A stretch of DNA of 64,000 nucleotides from Succinimonas amylolytica DSM 2873. GTDB taxonomy: Bacteria; Pseudomonadota; Gammaproteobacteria; Enterobacterales; Succinivibrionaceae. The notes beneath the pieces were generated by a model, which did no database searches, was not told where the DNA came from, and saw only the letters and a list, made by a program, of their open reading frames with translations. This document shows, one piece after another, positions 1-7,799 of this stretch. Positions within the stretch are counted from its first letter, which is position 1, and the number at the start of each line of letters is the position of its first letter. The stretch spans positions 50,134 through 114,133 of the forward strand of contig NZ_KB899637.1 in the NCBI RefSeq assembly GCF_000378405.1, given 5' to 3'. The translations under genes were made by a program, and so were the position numbers.

Positions 1-440
1 TCCTTGAAGCCCACCTTGTGCAGCAGAATATCGATTTCCCGCTTTTTCCAAAAGAACCGTTTCCAGATTTTACGGGGACGGACAGAGTTCGGGAGATTCT
101 CAGTCAGCTGCTCCCGGATGGTCATCAAAGGATCCAGACTGCGGGTGCCGTTCTGCAGCATGATGGAAACTCTTTCGGACAGAAATTTTCTTCTTTGGTA
201 CAGATCCTTTCCGGTTATGTCGATATTGTCAAAACGGTAGCGGTCAAAGCTGATTTCCAGATTACGGCTGTGAATACCGGCAATGGCCTTGCAGATGAGA
301 CTTTTTCCTGATCCGGAAGTTCCGATAAGTCCGACGATTTCCCCTTCGTTTACTGAAAGGTCCAGATTCGTGCAGATGGGAACCAGGCCGTTGGCGGTTT
401 TGAGAGAAATGGAGAGGTTTTTAATTTCAATCAGAGCCAT
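1..440 (-). CDS. sapD: SapD, peptide ABC transporter ATPase (partial)
   Basis: This is the N-terminal 146 codons of a cytoplasmic ATP-binding subunit that powers import of peptides, including antimicrobial peptides, through SapB/SapC. The gene runs out of the window, so its 3' part is missing. It begins MALIEIKNLS, has a Walker A motif GTSGSGKS at residues 40-47 and a Q-loop region around MLQNGTRSLDP, as in dipeptide/Sap family ATPases. The start codon overlaps the last 10 bases of sapC, a tight coupling that fits the sapABCD order. Signature and Walker B motifs lie outside the window, so activity cannot be judged. A generic oligopeptide transporter (DppD-like) is the alternative, but SapC and SapB next door favour Sap. 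Confidence 0.85.
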   Translation of the reverse strand, partial: MALIEIKNLSISLKTANGLVPICTNLDLSVNEGEIVGLIGTSGSGKSLICKAIAGIHSRNLEISFDRYRFDNIDITGKDLYQRRKFLSERVSIMLQNGTRSLDPLMTIREQLTENLPNSVRPRKIWKRFFWKKREIDILLHKVGFK

Positions 441-1324
441 TTCTTTTCTCCCATGGTCAGAACTCTGCCAATACCGTGTCCCACCTGGGAGATGGCCGCA
501 ATGGTAATGCCGATGGCAATACCCGGAATGATGGCCTTGGAGTTACCGATATAGATGAGGTCCATGCCGGAAATGAGCATGCTGCCCCATTCCGGTTCCG
601 GAGCCTGGGCCCCGAGACCGAGGTAGCCGATGGCGCTAATGTCCAGCACTGCCACGGCAAAGGCCTCCCAGAAGTTAATGGTAATCACTGAAAGGATGTT
701 CGGAACAATGCATTCCAGGGTAAGCTCCAGGTATGAGGAGCCGTCCAGGTTGTTGGCTTTGATGTAGTCCTTTACAATTTCATGCTTTACGGCATTGTAG
801 GTGGTGTGGATAAAGCGCGGCAGAAGTGAAATTGCGATGGCCAGAGCGGTATGGGGAAGTGTCGGAGAAAGTATGGAAACCACCACAAAAACAATCAGAA
901 TGGAAGGAACCGCAAATATTATGTCGAAGGAGTGTCTGATAAGACTGCTGCGGATATGGTGTCTGTCAATGCCGGTAATAATGCCCAGGGCAATCCCGGC
1001 GACGGCAGCGGAAGCAGTGGCCAGAAATGCGAAGGAAATAGTATTTGCTCCGCCGTGCAAAAGTCTGGAAAGAAAGTCCCGGCCGAATTCATCAGTGCCA
1101 AGAAAGTGCTTCAGTTCCCCGCCATCAACCCAAGAGGGAGGCAGCAGTCTTTTGGTGATATCCTGGGTATAGGGATCCATGTTTACAAAGTACGGGATTA
1201 CAAAAATCACGGTCAGGATCAGGAACAGCACAATAAGACCGATGACGTCGGCAGTGCTTTTTTTGTAGAAATGCCAGAAAATCTGCCGGTCGGACAGTAC
1301 CTTGTCATAGTTTTGGTATTTCAT
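431..1324 (-). CDS. sapC: SapC, peptide ABC transporter permease
   Basis: Inner-membrane permease of the Sap peptide importer, 297 residues, the usual length. A membrane segment at residues 25-45 is followed by a periplasmic stretch with LLPPSW and FLGTDEFGRDFLSRLL, the DppC/SapC signature, and then five or more further hydrophobic segments. The conserved GYLGLGAQAPEPEWGSML block near residues 240-257 closely resembles the enterobacterial SapC C-terminus. It overlaps sapD by 10 bases. The 142-bp space to sapB upstream is unusual, since sapB and sapC normally abut. That space shows no ORF or clear terminator. Confidence 0.9.
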   Translation of the reverse strand: MKYQNYDKVLSDRQIFWHFYKKSTADVIGLIVLFLILTVIFVIPYFVNMDPYTQDITKRLLPPSWVDGGELKHFLGTDEFGRDFLSRLLHGGANTISFAFLATASAAVAGIALGIITGIDRHHIRSSLIRHSFDIIFAVPSILIVFVVVSILSPTLPHTALAIAISLLPRFIHTTYNAVKHEIVKDYIKANNLDGSSYLELTLECIVPNILSVITINFWEAFAVAVLDISAIGYLGLGAQAPEPEWGSMLISGMDLIYIGNSKAIIPGIAIGITIAAISQVGHGIGRVLTMGEKKWL

Positions 1325-1466
1325 GAAAGTATCCTGTTTTCCGGACTCCCGGTTAGGTTGTCGGTGATTTTTCGCCGGGCGGTCTGTTCCGGCGCCCCCC
1401 TGATAATTTTACGCCTGTTTTGCTGTTTCATGCAGTGTGTCATAAAAAAACGGCATCCTTCCGCTA

Positions 1467-2417
1467 TCAGATATTGAGGTTTATGCGGCGCTTTTCCGGA
1501 AAGAACACCTCTCCCATAATATCAATAACGGTGTTTGTCAGGAGAAAAATAATTGCCAGTACAAAAATCGCCGTTTCCAGCACAGCGTTGTCAGAATGCT
1601 CCACGGCTGTGGAGATCCAGATCCCGGTGCCGGGCCATTCAAAAACCACCTCCACCAGAATTGTTGCCGAAAACAGATTGCACAGGATAATCTTTATTTT
1701 CGGAAGAATTGAGGGGATGATGTTCGGAAAAATGTGCTTTCGGGCCAGAAAAAACTGACTCTGTCCCCGGGAAATAGCCATTCTGATAAAGTCCATTTCG
1801 GAAATGGTGAAGGATGCCCGTCGCGCCAGAAGGTAGAACTGGGTTGCCGGCATAAACGAAAGTACTATTACCGGAAGCACCAGATGCTTCAGCATGCTGC
1901 TGATGTTCTCGGAATCCATGGTAAGGAGAGAATCAATGAAGATGCTTCCCGTTACCAGGGGGACATCACAGAACAGACTGATGTTACCGGCTGTGGGCAC
2001 CAGTTTCAGTTCTACGGCAAAAATGGTTATCATCATCTGTCCCAGCCAGAACACCGGAAAGGAGGTGGTGAGCCGCAGAATAGCCGTTACGCCCTTCAGA
2101 AAAATCGAGTGATGGTTGAGACCTGCGGCGATTCCGGTAACTGTGCCGGCCACGAAGGACAGGATAAATGAGAAGAATATCAGCTCCAGGGTGGAGGGCA
2201 GATACATCCTGAGCTCGTAGATCACCGGAAGTTTTGAGCCGGTGCTGATACCAAAATTACCGCGTACGATGGAACTGGTGAAATACAGATAGTCTCTGAC
2301 CAGTCTTTCGGCATCAAACTCAGTAAGTCTGATGTGCATCCAAAAAAGGATTATGGTCAGCATAAAGAAGACAAACAGCAGAATAAGAATTCTGCGGATA
2401 ACAAACTTCAGCATCAT
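1467..2417 (-). CDS. sapB: SapB, peptide ABC transporter permease
   Basis: Second inner-membrane permease of the Sap importer, 316 residues. It opens with a hydrophobic helix (residues 7-27) and carries the binding-protein-dependent permease domain, with EAA-loop-like residues around ARRASFTISEMDFIRMA and the closing VEVVFEWPGTG block typical of DppB/SapB. Two adjacent ATG codons are possible starts. The first (2415-2417) overlaps the sapA stop as ATGA, suggesting translational coupling. It would form the membrane channel together with SapC. E. coli SapB is similar in length (321 residues). Confidence 0.88.
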   Translation of the reverse strand: MMLKFVIRRILILLFVFFMLTIILFWMHIRLTEFDAERLVRDYLYFTSSIVRGNFGISTGSKLPVIYELRMYLPSTLELIFFSFILSFVAGTVTGIAAGLNHHSIFLKGVTAILRLTTSFPVFWLGQMMITIFAVELKLVPTAGNISLFCDVPLVTGSIFIDSLLTMDSENISSMLKHLVLPVIVLSFMPATQFYLLARRASFTISEMDFIRMAISRGQSQFFLARKHIFPNIIPSILPKIKIILCNLFSATILVEVVFEWPGTGIWISTAVEHSDNAVLETAIFVLAIIFLLTNTVIDIMGEVFFPEKRRINLNI

Positions 2418-4420
2418 CTGCCTCCTTTTTTCTGAGCCGGACGGTCTTTGCCGGAAGAGGAGGCCGGGGCGGTTTTCTGAGCCGGACGGTCTTTACCGGA
2501 AGCGGAACCCGGGGCGGTTTTCGGAGCCGGACGGTCTTTGCCGGAAGAGGAGGCCGGGGCGGTTTTCGGAGCCGGACGGTCTTTGCCGGAAGAGGAGGCC
2601 GGGGCGGTTTTCTGAGCCGGACGGTCTTTACCGGAAGAGGAACCCGGGGCGGTTTTCGGATCTTCTGCAGGAGTGCCGGGAGAGGAATCCGGGACGGTTT
2701 TCGGAGCTTCAGCGGCAGTGCCGGGAGGCTCGGGGACTCCGGCTCCGGGGACTACCGGCGTTTTCAGAGAAGTTCCGGAGGCACCGGTACCGGATTTTCC
2801 AGCCGGCTTTTCATCATCAAAGTAGACATTCCTGAAATCGAGACCGCCGGCGGCAGTAGTGCGAAGTCCCTTAAGATTGCCCAGAGCCACGTAGCGGTTA
2901 CTGGAATAGAGCAGCGGGATCAGGGGCATTTCCTCCAGAAGAATGTGTCTGGCATTGAGGTACAGGCTCATTTTTTCATGATCGCTGAGTCTTCTGTTTT
3001 TCAGAGAAGTCATGATGTTGTCAAAATAAACATTGCACCACCCGGTGAAATTGTTCATAAACTCGGTGTCCGACTGTCTGCGGCGTGCAGTTTTCCGGCA
3101 TGCCAGAAGCGGAGCAATGACCGAATCCAGATTTGAATAAACGTTGATTATGGCCATGTCGAAGTTGCCGCTTCTGAGTTTTCGCAGACCGGTATCCGTT
3201 CGGTACTTATGTATTTCCGACTTGACGCCGATGCTTTCCAGATCAGATTTCAGAATTTCGGCGATCTTGATTTGATAATTGCCGCCGCCGTTTTCCGATT
3301 CAAAAACCGAGATTCTGAGAGGAGTTCTGCGAAGCTCCAGTACGGAGGCCAGCTTTTCCTCGTTGGAGGGTTCGGTATCCGGGGTGAATATGTTGTTGGT
3401 TCCGGCCCGGGCTCCGATTATATAGTGGCCCAGTCCGAAATACACCGCCTCATTGAGATCCCGGATATTGATGGCATCGGCAATGGTTCTCCGGGTGTGC
3501 CGGTTTTTAAGAACATCCTTTCTGGTGTTAAAGATAATGAAGGTGGCGTTGACCGTTTTCCGATTGAGGATATTAAGCTCATTCCGGTCCCGGTGCTGTT
3601 CTATAAAGGTCAGCTGACTGGCCGAGGGGTTGGAGATGATGTGGCACTCGTTGGTAAACATCTGGGAGAGCCGTTTATTGATTTTCCAGGAGCGGTTGAT
3701 GACCAGCTTGCTAATCCGGGGTTTATCAAAGCGGTATTCCGGGAAGGGCTTCAGCTTAACATAGCGCTCTCTTATGAAGCTGGTTTCCTGAAAAGGGCCG
3801 GTGCCGACAGCGTTGTAGTCGATATATTCCGGAGGCAGTCCGTGCTCCAGTATGTAGTCGGCATATTCCTTGCTGAGAATAACGCTGTTGTCAATGGCCA
3901 GAAAATCCAGGAAATCCGGGTCCGGCTCCTTCAGGATAAAGCGCACTATATGAGGAGATACAGCCACAATGTCCTTGATATTGCTGAGAGTTTCCGTTTT
4001 GGTAATGTAGGGGAAGTTTTCGAACGGTTCGTAGAACGGATTGCCGGGATCCCTCATTCTATTGAAGGAAAAAATGACATCGTCAGCCTGGAGCTCTCTT
4101 GTGGGGATAAAGGAACCGTAGCTGTGAAATCTGACTGTTTTGTCCAGAACAAATGTATATTCCACCTGATCCCGGGAAAGCCTGGTGAGTTTTCCGACGC
4201 CGGGGACGATTTCTCCGGTTTTGTTGTCTCTGCCGATAAGACGCTCATAGACAGCCTTGGCAAGAGTGGAGGCTATAGGGGAATACTGGTAGCGCTGCGG
4301 ATTCATGTAGGGAAGGGCGTGTTCCGAGCAGTAGATCACCCCGTTATGCTCTGCGGCCGGGGCATTACCAGTGAAGCCGTTAAGCAGGATCAGGAGAGTA
4401 AGGAGCAGCAGAAATCTCAT
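2414..4420 (-). CDS. sapA: SapA-like periplasmic peptide-binding protein with a repetitive tail
   Basis: Solute-binding protein (SBP_bac_5 family) that would capture peptides in the periplasm and deliver them to SapBC. Signal peptide: residues 1-23 (MRFLLLLTLLILLNGFTGNA, then AAE). The binding fold spans roughly residues 25-540, with family landmarks such as YSPIASTLAKAVYERLIG near the start and VGTGPF about residue 205. At 668 residues it is about 120 longer than E. coli SapA. The excess is a Pro/Ala/Lys/Ser tail ending in 15-residue repeats of the type KTAPASSSGKDRPAQ. The tail is positively charged and probably unstructured; its role is unknown. The gene heads the sap operon and overlaps sapB by four bases. 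Confidence 0.87.
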   Translation of the reverse strand: MRFLLLLTLLILLNGFTGNAPAAEHNGVIYCSEHALPYMNPQRYQYSPIASTLAKAVYERLIGRDNKTGEIVPGVGKLTRLSRDQVEYTFVLDKTVRFHSYGSFIPTRELQADDVIFSFNRMRDPGNPFYEPFENFPYITKTETLSNIKDIVAVSPHIVRFILKEPDPDFLDFLAIDNSVILSKEYADYILEHGLPPEYIDYNAVGTGPFQETSFIRERYVKLKPFPEYRFDKPRISKLVINRSWKINKRLSQMFTNECHIISNPSASQLTFIEQHRDRNELNILNRKTVNATFIIFNTRKDVLKNRHTRRTIADAINIRDLNEAVYFGLGHYIIGARAGTNNIFTPDTEPSNEEKLASVLELRRTPLRISVFESENGGGNYQIKIAEILKSDLESIGVKSEIHKYRTDTGLRKLRSGNFDMAIINVYSNLDSVIAPLLACRKTARRRQSDTEFMNNFTGWCNVYFDNIMTSLKNRRLSDHEKMSLYLNARHILLEEMPLIPLLYSSNRYVALGNLKGLRTTAAGGLDFRNVYFDDEKPAGKSGTGASGTSLKTPVVPGAGVPEPPGTAAEAPKTVPDSSPGTPAEDPKTAPGSSSGKDRPAQKTAPASSSGKDRPAPKTAPASSSGKDRPAPKTAPGSASGKDRPAQKTAPASSSGKDRPAQKKGGR
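2434..2658. repeat. Five 45-bp tandem repeats in the 3' end of sapA
   Basis: Five consecutive 45-bp units start at 2434, 2479, 2524, 2569 and 2614, nearly identical to each other, with further degenerate units up to about 2727. Each encodes 15 residues, so copy-number change keeps the frame. Read on the minus strand they give KTAPxSxSGKDRPAx. They are contiguous and coding, so this is not a CRISPR array. Confidence 0.95.
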
Positions 4421-4728
4421 CGTCGGGGGTACCAGTTGCCGGTTCGTGTCGGAAAAAACAGGTTCCGGAGCCGTTTCAGAATTCAGAATAAAAATCCGGA
4501 GCCGCAGGATATTTTATCATTTTTAGGGAGACTGCCGTAATAGATCCTTTTCCGGGATGTTTCCGGTCAGAAAGAGATCTGGCAAAGGCTTTTGGAAGGC
4601 GGAGACGGGAATGCGCTCATTTGCTGGCTGTCCTGGAAATACTTAAAGGAGGGATATCCGGTTCACCGGTTCAAAGAGAAAAACAGCAGGAAAAGCCACT
4701 CCGGTCAGAATGAAAAACTGTAACGCTG

Positions 4729-4853
4729 AAAAAAGGAAGGGGCTTGTCATAAGCCCCGTATAGGAGGAACGTCCCTGTTCCAGAAAACTTCCGGTGTTGC
4801 GTATTACATCCCTGCAAATCCGCTCCGGAGCATCCCTGCTCCTTCCACCGCAC
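4729..4853 (-). ncRNA. Probable CsrB/RsmZ-type regulatory small RNA
   Basis: Read on the minus strand, this gene-free stretch holds three short hairpins that each show AGGGA in the loop: GGAGC-AGGGAT-GCTCC (4827-4842), TTGC-AGGGAT-GTAA (4804-4817, one G-U pair) and GGAAC-AGGGAC-GTTCC (4766-4781). Single-stranded GGA motifs lie between them. An intrinsic terminator follows (stem GGGGCTT/AAGCCCC, 4739-4757, then TTCCTTTTTT). The length, about 125 nt, matches RsmY/RsmZ. Such RNAs bind several CsrA/RsmA dimers and free target mRNAs. The 5' end is set by a TAGAAT -10 element at 4860-4865. The fold and terminator are seen; the CsrA-sponge function is inference from the family pattern. Confidence 0.72.
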
Positions 4854-4859
4854 GGCGGG

Positions 4860-4865
4860 ATTCTA
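4860..4865 (-). promoter_or_regulatory. -10 element of the small RNA promoter
   Basis: TAGAAT on the minus strand matches five of six consensus bases and sits about 7 bases before the inferred RNA start. There is no good -35 at 16-18 bases, which would suit a promoter that needs an activator such as GacA/UvrY. Confidence 0.45.
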
Positions 4866-4951
4866 TATGTTTTGACAGACTATACATTGTGACAAAGATC
4901 TCGTTTTTTGAAATAACTTTATGACACTAGAGTCCTGATAATTCATTTAAG

Positions 4952-5100
4952 CCCTTGATTATCAAGGGTTTATGCCGAAAATGAAGTGATTTTTATGAAA
5001 ACGGTTCTGGTGTAAATCTCCGTATTTGTTATGGCAAATATCTCACAAACATCTTAATAATATCTTACATGAGTTCCGGGATATCTGGGGGAGCATATCC
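4952..5100. promoter_or_regulatory. Control region between the small RNA and ycjX
   Basis: No gene is seen from 4866 to 5232. The stretch holds a perfect inverted repeat CCCTTGA-TTA-TCAAGGG at 4952-4968, a TGTAAG half-site on the minus strand at 5064-5069 (half of the GacA/UvrY upstream palindrome, about 210 bases before the small RNA start), and an inverted repeat GGATAT..ATATCC at 5079-5100. It probably serves the divergent small RNA and ycjX promoters. Which protein binds each element is not shown. Confidence 0.4.
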
Positions 5101-5180
5101 CTTTTCAGGGGACATAATGAGGGAAAGCGGCCGCCGAATACTGTAAAATACTACTGATAATCCGGTATCAACTGTGGAAG

Positions 5181-5206
5181 TCCGGGGATTATCCCGGAGC
5201 TTTTTT
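5181..5206 (+). terminator. Terminator-like hairpin in the ycjX leader
   Basis: TCCGGG-GATTAT-CCCGGA is followed by GC and six T residues, ending 26 bases before the ycjX start. In this position it would act as an attenuator of ycjX, or would block read-through into it. Confidence 0.55.
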
Positions 5207-5232
5207 CCAGAAAATAATAGAGTGGTGGCATC

Positions 5233-6621
5233 ATGTTTCTTTTTGATAAGGTTGGCGCAACTATATCTGAAGGGATTTCCCTGGTGAGGGATCGGGAAAT
5301 CCGGCTGGGAGTTACCGGACTGTCCCGGGGCGGCAAAACAGCGCTGATAACCTCCCTTGTAAACAACATTTCAGCATTCGGCCTCAAGGGATACGAGGAA
5401 AGAATGCCCCGTTTTCAGGAATACACCTCCATGGGCATTACCTACGGCGGCATTGCCAGGGCCCGCGACCTGTCAGTAACCAGATTTCCCTACGGATCCA
5501 TTATGAAGTCGCTGGAGCAGGATCCTCCGGTGTGGCCGGAGTCCACTGACGGCATAAGCGAGATCCGGCTGGAAATCCGCTACAAAAACAGCCACTGGTA
5601 TCTCATGGGGGATGAGCAGCGCATATTTCTGGATATCTGGGATTATCCCGGAGAGTGGCTGATGGATCTTATGCTGCTGGATATGGAGTACGAGGATTTT
5701 TCGGACAAGTGCCAGGAAAGACTGCGGGTTCTGGACGGCGTGGTTCCCAGCGGCGAATTTTTTAAGGCAGCCATGTCTCTGGACTGGAAGGGCGAGCTTA
5801 ATGAGGATGCGCTTCATGATGCGGTTACTGCCTATACCGACTGGCTTCGGAAATGCAAGGAGCAGGGCTTTGCTCTTTTGATCCCGGGGCGTTTCCTGCT
5901 GCCGGGAGAGCTCCGGGGGGCTCCGGCCCTGGAGTTTATCCCCTGTCCTGTTTCTGAGGCGGGCCGGGATGCCGGAAGCTCCTCGCTGTACGCCGTGCTG
6001 AAGGAAAGATACAACTACTACCGGGATCGTATTGTGCGCAGGTTCTATAAGGAATGCTTTTCACGGCTGGACCGGCAGATTGTCCTGGTGGACTGCCTCA
6101 AGGCGCTCCGGGGCGGCCGCGAGACCTTTTATGACATCAATGATTCCTTTGACACGCTCCTCAAGCATTTCAGCTACGGCAGCAGCGATTTCTTTTCCAG
6201 ACTGTTTTTCCCGAAGATCGACCGGGTGCTTTTTGCGGCCTCCAAGGCGGATCACATTACCAATGATCAGCACCAGAATCTCCTGTCGCTTTTGAAATCC
6301 ATGGTGCTTGGAGCCATGCAGAATGTGCGGGCCTCCGGCTCCCGGGCGGAGTTTGTCACCCTGTCGTCCATCAGAGCCACGGAATGCCGGCACTATAAAA
6401 AGGGCGATCTGGACACGGATATTCTGGTAACCGGGTACGAGGACGAGAAGCCGTATTTTCCCGGGAGTATCCCCTCAAAGTGGACCCGGGCCGATATGGA
6501 GTTTTTTCAGAAGAATTTTGATTTCAGAACATTGAGACCGCCCAGGCTCGGTCCGGAAAGAATTATTCCTGCAATGAATCTGGATGTGGTGCTGCACTAT
6601 ATTCTGGGGGACAAGCTATGA
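5233..6621 (+). CDS. ycjX: YcjX-like P-loop GTPase (DUF463)
   Basis: Predicted P-loop NTPase of the YcjX family, 462 residues against 465 in E. coli. Walker A is GLSRGGKT at residues 29-36, and a Walker B-like ILDIWDYPGEW follows near residues 135-146. The family is linked to envelope and heat stress and to the phage-shock neighbourhood in enterobacteria; its substrate is not established. It shares an ATGA overlap with the YcjF-like gene, so the two are probably made together. A terminator-like hairpin in the leader suggests attenuation. No clear heat-shock (sigma32) promoter was recognised by eye. Confidence 0.88.
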   Translation: MFLFDKVGATISEGISLVRDREIRLGVTGLSRGGKTALITSLVNNISAFGLKGYEERMPRFQEYTSMGITYGGIARARDLSVTRFPYGSIMKSLEQDPPVWPESTDGISEIRLEIRYKNSHWYLMGDEQRIFLDIWDYPGEWLMDLMLLDMEYEDFSDKCQERLRVLDGVVPSGEFFKAAMSLDWKGELNEDALHDAVTAYTDWLRKCKEQGFALLIPGRFLLPGELRGAPALEFIPCPVSEAGRDAGSSSLYAVLKERYNYYRDRIVRRFYKECFSRLDRQIVLVDCLKALRGGRETFYDINDSFDTLLKHFSYGSSDFFSRLFFPKIDRVLFAASKADHITNDQHQNLLSLLKSMVLGAMQNVRASGSRAEFVTLSSIRATECRHYKKGDLDTDILVTGYEDEKPYFPGSIPSKWTRADMEFFQKNFDFRTLRPPRLGPERIIPAMNLDVVLHYILGDKL

Positions 6622-7745
6622 AGGAGGAAATGCGGGGGAGCTTTGTAATAGAGGACGAGAAGGATACCCCGAAGGTCTTTGGCGAGGATCTCCTGTCCCG
6701 GCTTAAAAATGAATCCTCCCGGGACAGAACGGCTTCTGACAATATTGCTTCCTTTGAGGTAGATGCTGCTCCGGAGGATCTGGAAGACGTATCCGGGGCG
6801 GCGGAGACCTTTTCCGCGGCCACTACCGTAGATCTGGGCATCGAGGAGGATCCGGCACCGGAAAAGGCCCGGTTCTGGACCAGTCCGGTGCTGTGGGGAC
6901 TCCTCTTTGTATTCGGATGGGGAGCTCTCGAAATCATAAGTCTGATTGCCGACGCCTATGCCCAGTCTCCGTATCTGGGCTACGGTGCCGCCGGAGGGCT
7001 GGGGTTCCTCCTTCTGGTTACCCTGTGGCTTCTGTACCGGGAGCTGGGCACGGTTCTTCTTCTTAAGGAGGCGGACAAGCATCGTGAAGAGGTCAGGCAG
7101 GCCCGGAAAAACGGCAGCTTCAATGAAGCTCTGGCGCTCTGTGAGGAAATGGCCCAGGCCTCCGGAATCCGGCGCGGGAGGGCCTTTCAGGGGTTTGTTT
7201 CCCGGCTGGAGAGCCATTTTTCAGCAGAGGAGGTGTTCCGGCTTTATGAAACCGACATCCTGGCGGATCAGGATCGCCGGGCCCGGGAGATTATTGTCAG
7301 ACGTTCCGCAGAAAACGGTGCAGTGGTGGCGCTGAGTCCTCTGGCCTGGCTGGATATGATTTTCACCTTTGCCAGATCTCTCCGGCTGATCCGGGAGGTG
7401 GCCGAGGTTTACGGTTTTAAGCCCGGGGTCTGGGGGCGGATGCAGCTCTATCGGAGAGTTGCGAGAAATCTGGTGTTTATCGGTCTTACGGATCTGGCTA
7501 CTGATGCGGTGGTGGATGCCGTGGGGGCCGGTGTTACCGGCAAGCTTTCGGCGGCTCTGGGCCAGGGGGTGGCAGCGGCAATTTACTCCAGCCGTCTCGG
7601 GTATATGGCAGTAAAGGCGGTGCGGCCGGTGCCGCTGACTCCGGAGGTGCTGACACTGGGGGCGCTCCGGAAGGATCTTCTGAACGCCGGAGTTCTGGCC
7701 CGGCTCCTGAAGCAGGGAAGCGGCAGAGATTCTGCCGGGAAATAG
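6618..7745 (+). CDS. ycjF: YcjF-like inner-membrane protein (DUF697)
   Basis: Membrane partner of YcjX, 375 residues. The N-terminal third is acidic and probably cytoplasmic. Two membrane helices follow at about residues 95-115 and 120-142 (LWGLLFVFGWGALEII, then LGFLLLVTLWLLY). The C-terminal DUF697-type region has SPLAWLDMIFTFARSLRLIREVAEVYG, a family hallmark. The start overlaps the ycjX stop by four bases (ATGA). Function is unknown beyond an association with envelope stress; the pairing with ycjX is conserved across gammaproteobacteria. Confidence 0.85.
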   Translation: MKEEMRGSFVIEDEKDTPKVFGEDLLSRLKNESSRDRTASDNIASFEVDAAPEDLEDVSGAAETFSAATTVDLGIEEDPAPEKARFWTSPVLWGLLFVFGWGALEIISLIADAYAQSPYLGYGAAGGLGFLLLVTLWLLYRELGTVLLLKEADKHREEVRQARKNGSFNEALALCEEMAQASGIRRGRAFQGFVSRLESHFSAEEVFRLYETDILADQDRRAREIIVRRSAENGAVVALSPLAWLDMIFTFARSLRLIREVAEVYGFKPGVWGRMQLYRRVARNLVFIGLTDLATDAVVDAVGAGVTGKLSAALGQGVAAAIYSSRLGYMAVKAVRPVPLTPEVLTLGALRKDLLNAGVLARLLKQGSGRDSAGK

Positions 7746-7799
7746 TTTGTCCGGGACTGCTGCCGGGAAGGCAGTTTTAGAGAAATTGAGGATTATTAT

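Noticed and set aside
2434..2658. Regular repeats that might suggest a CRISPR array
   Set aside because: The 45-bp units are contiguous without spacers and encode part of SapA in frame.
4671..4853. 60-codon minus-strand ORF between sapA and ycjX
   Set aside because: It coincides with the hairpin-rich small RNA, has no ribosome site and reads through the terminator stem; the RNA explains the structure better.
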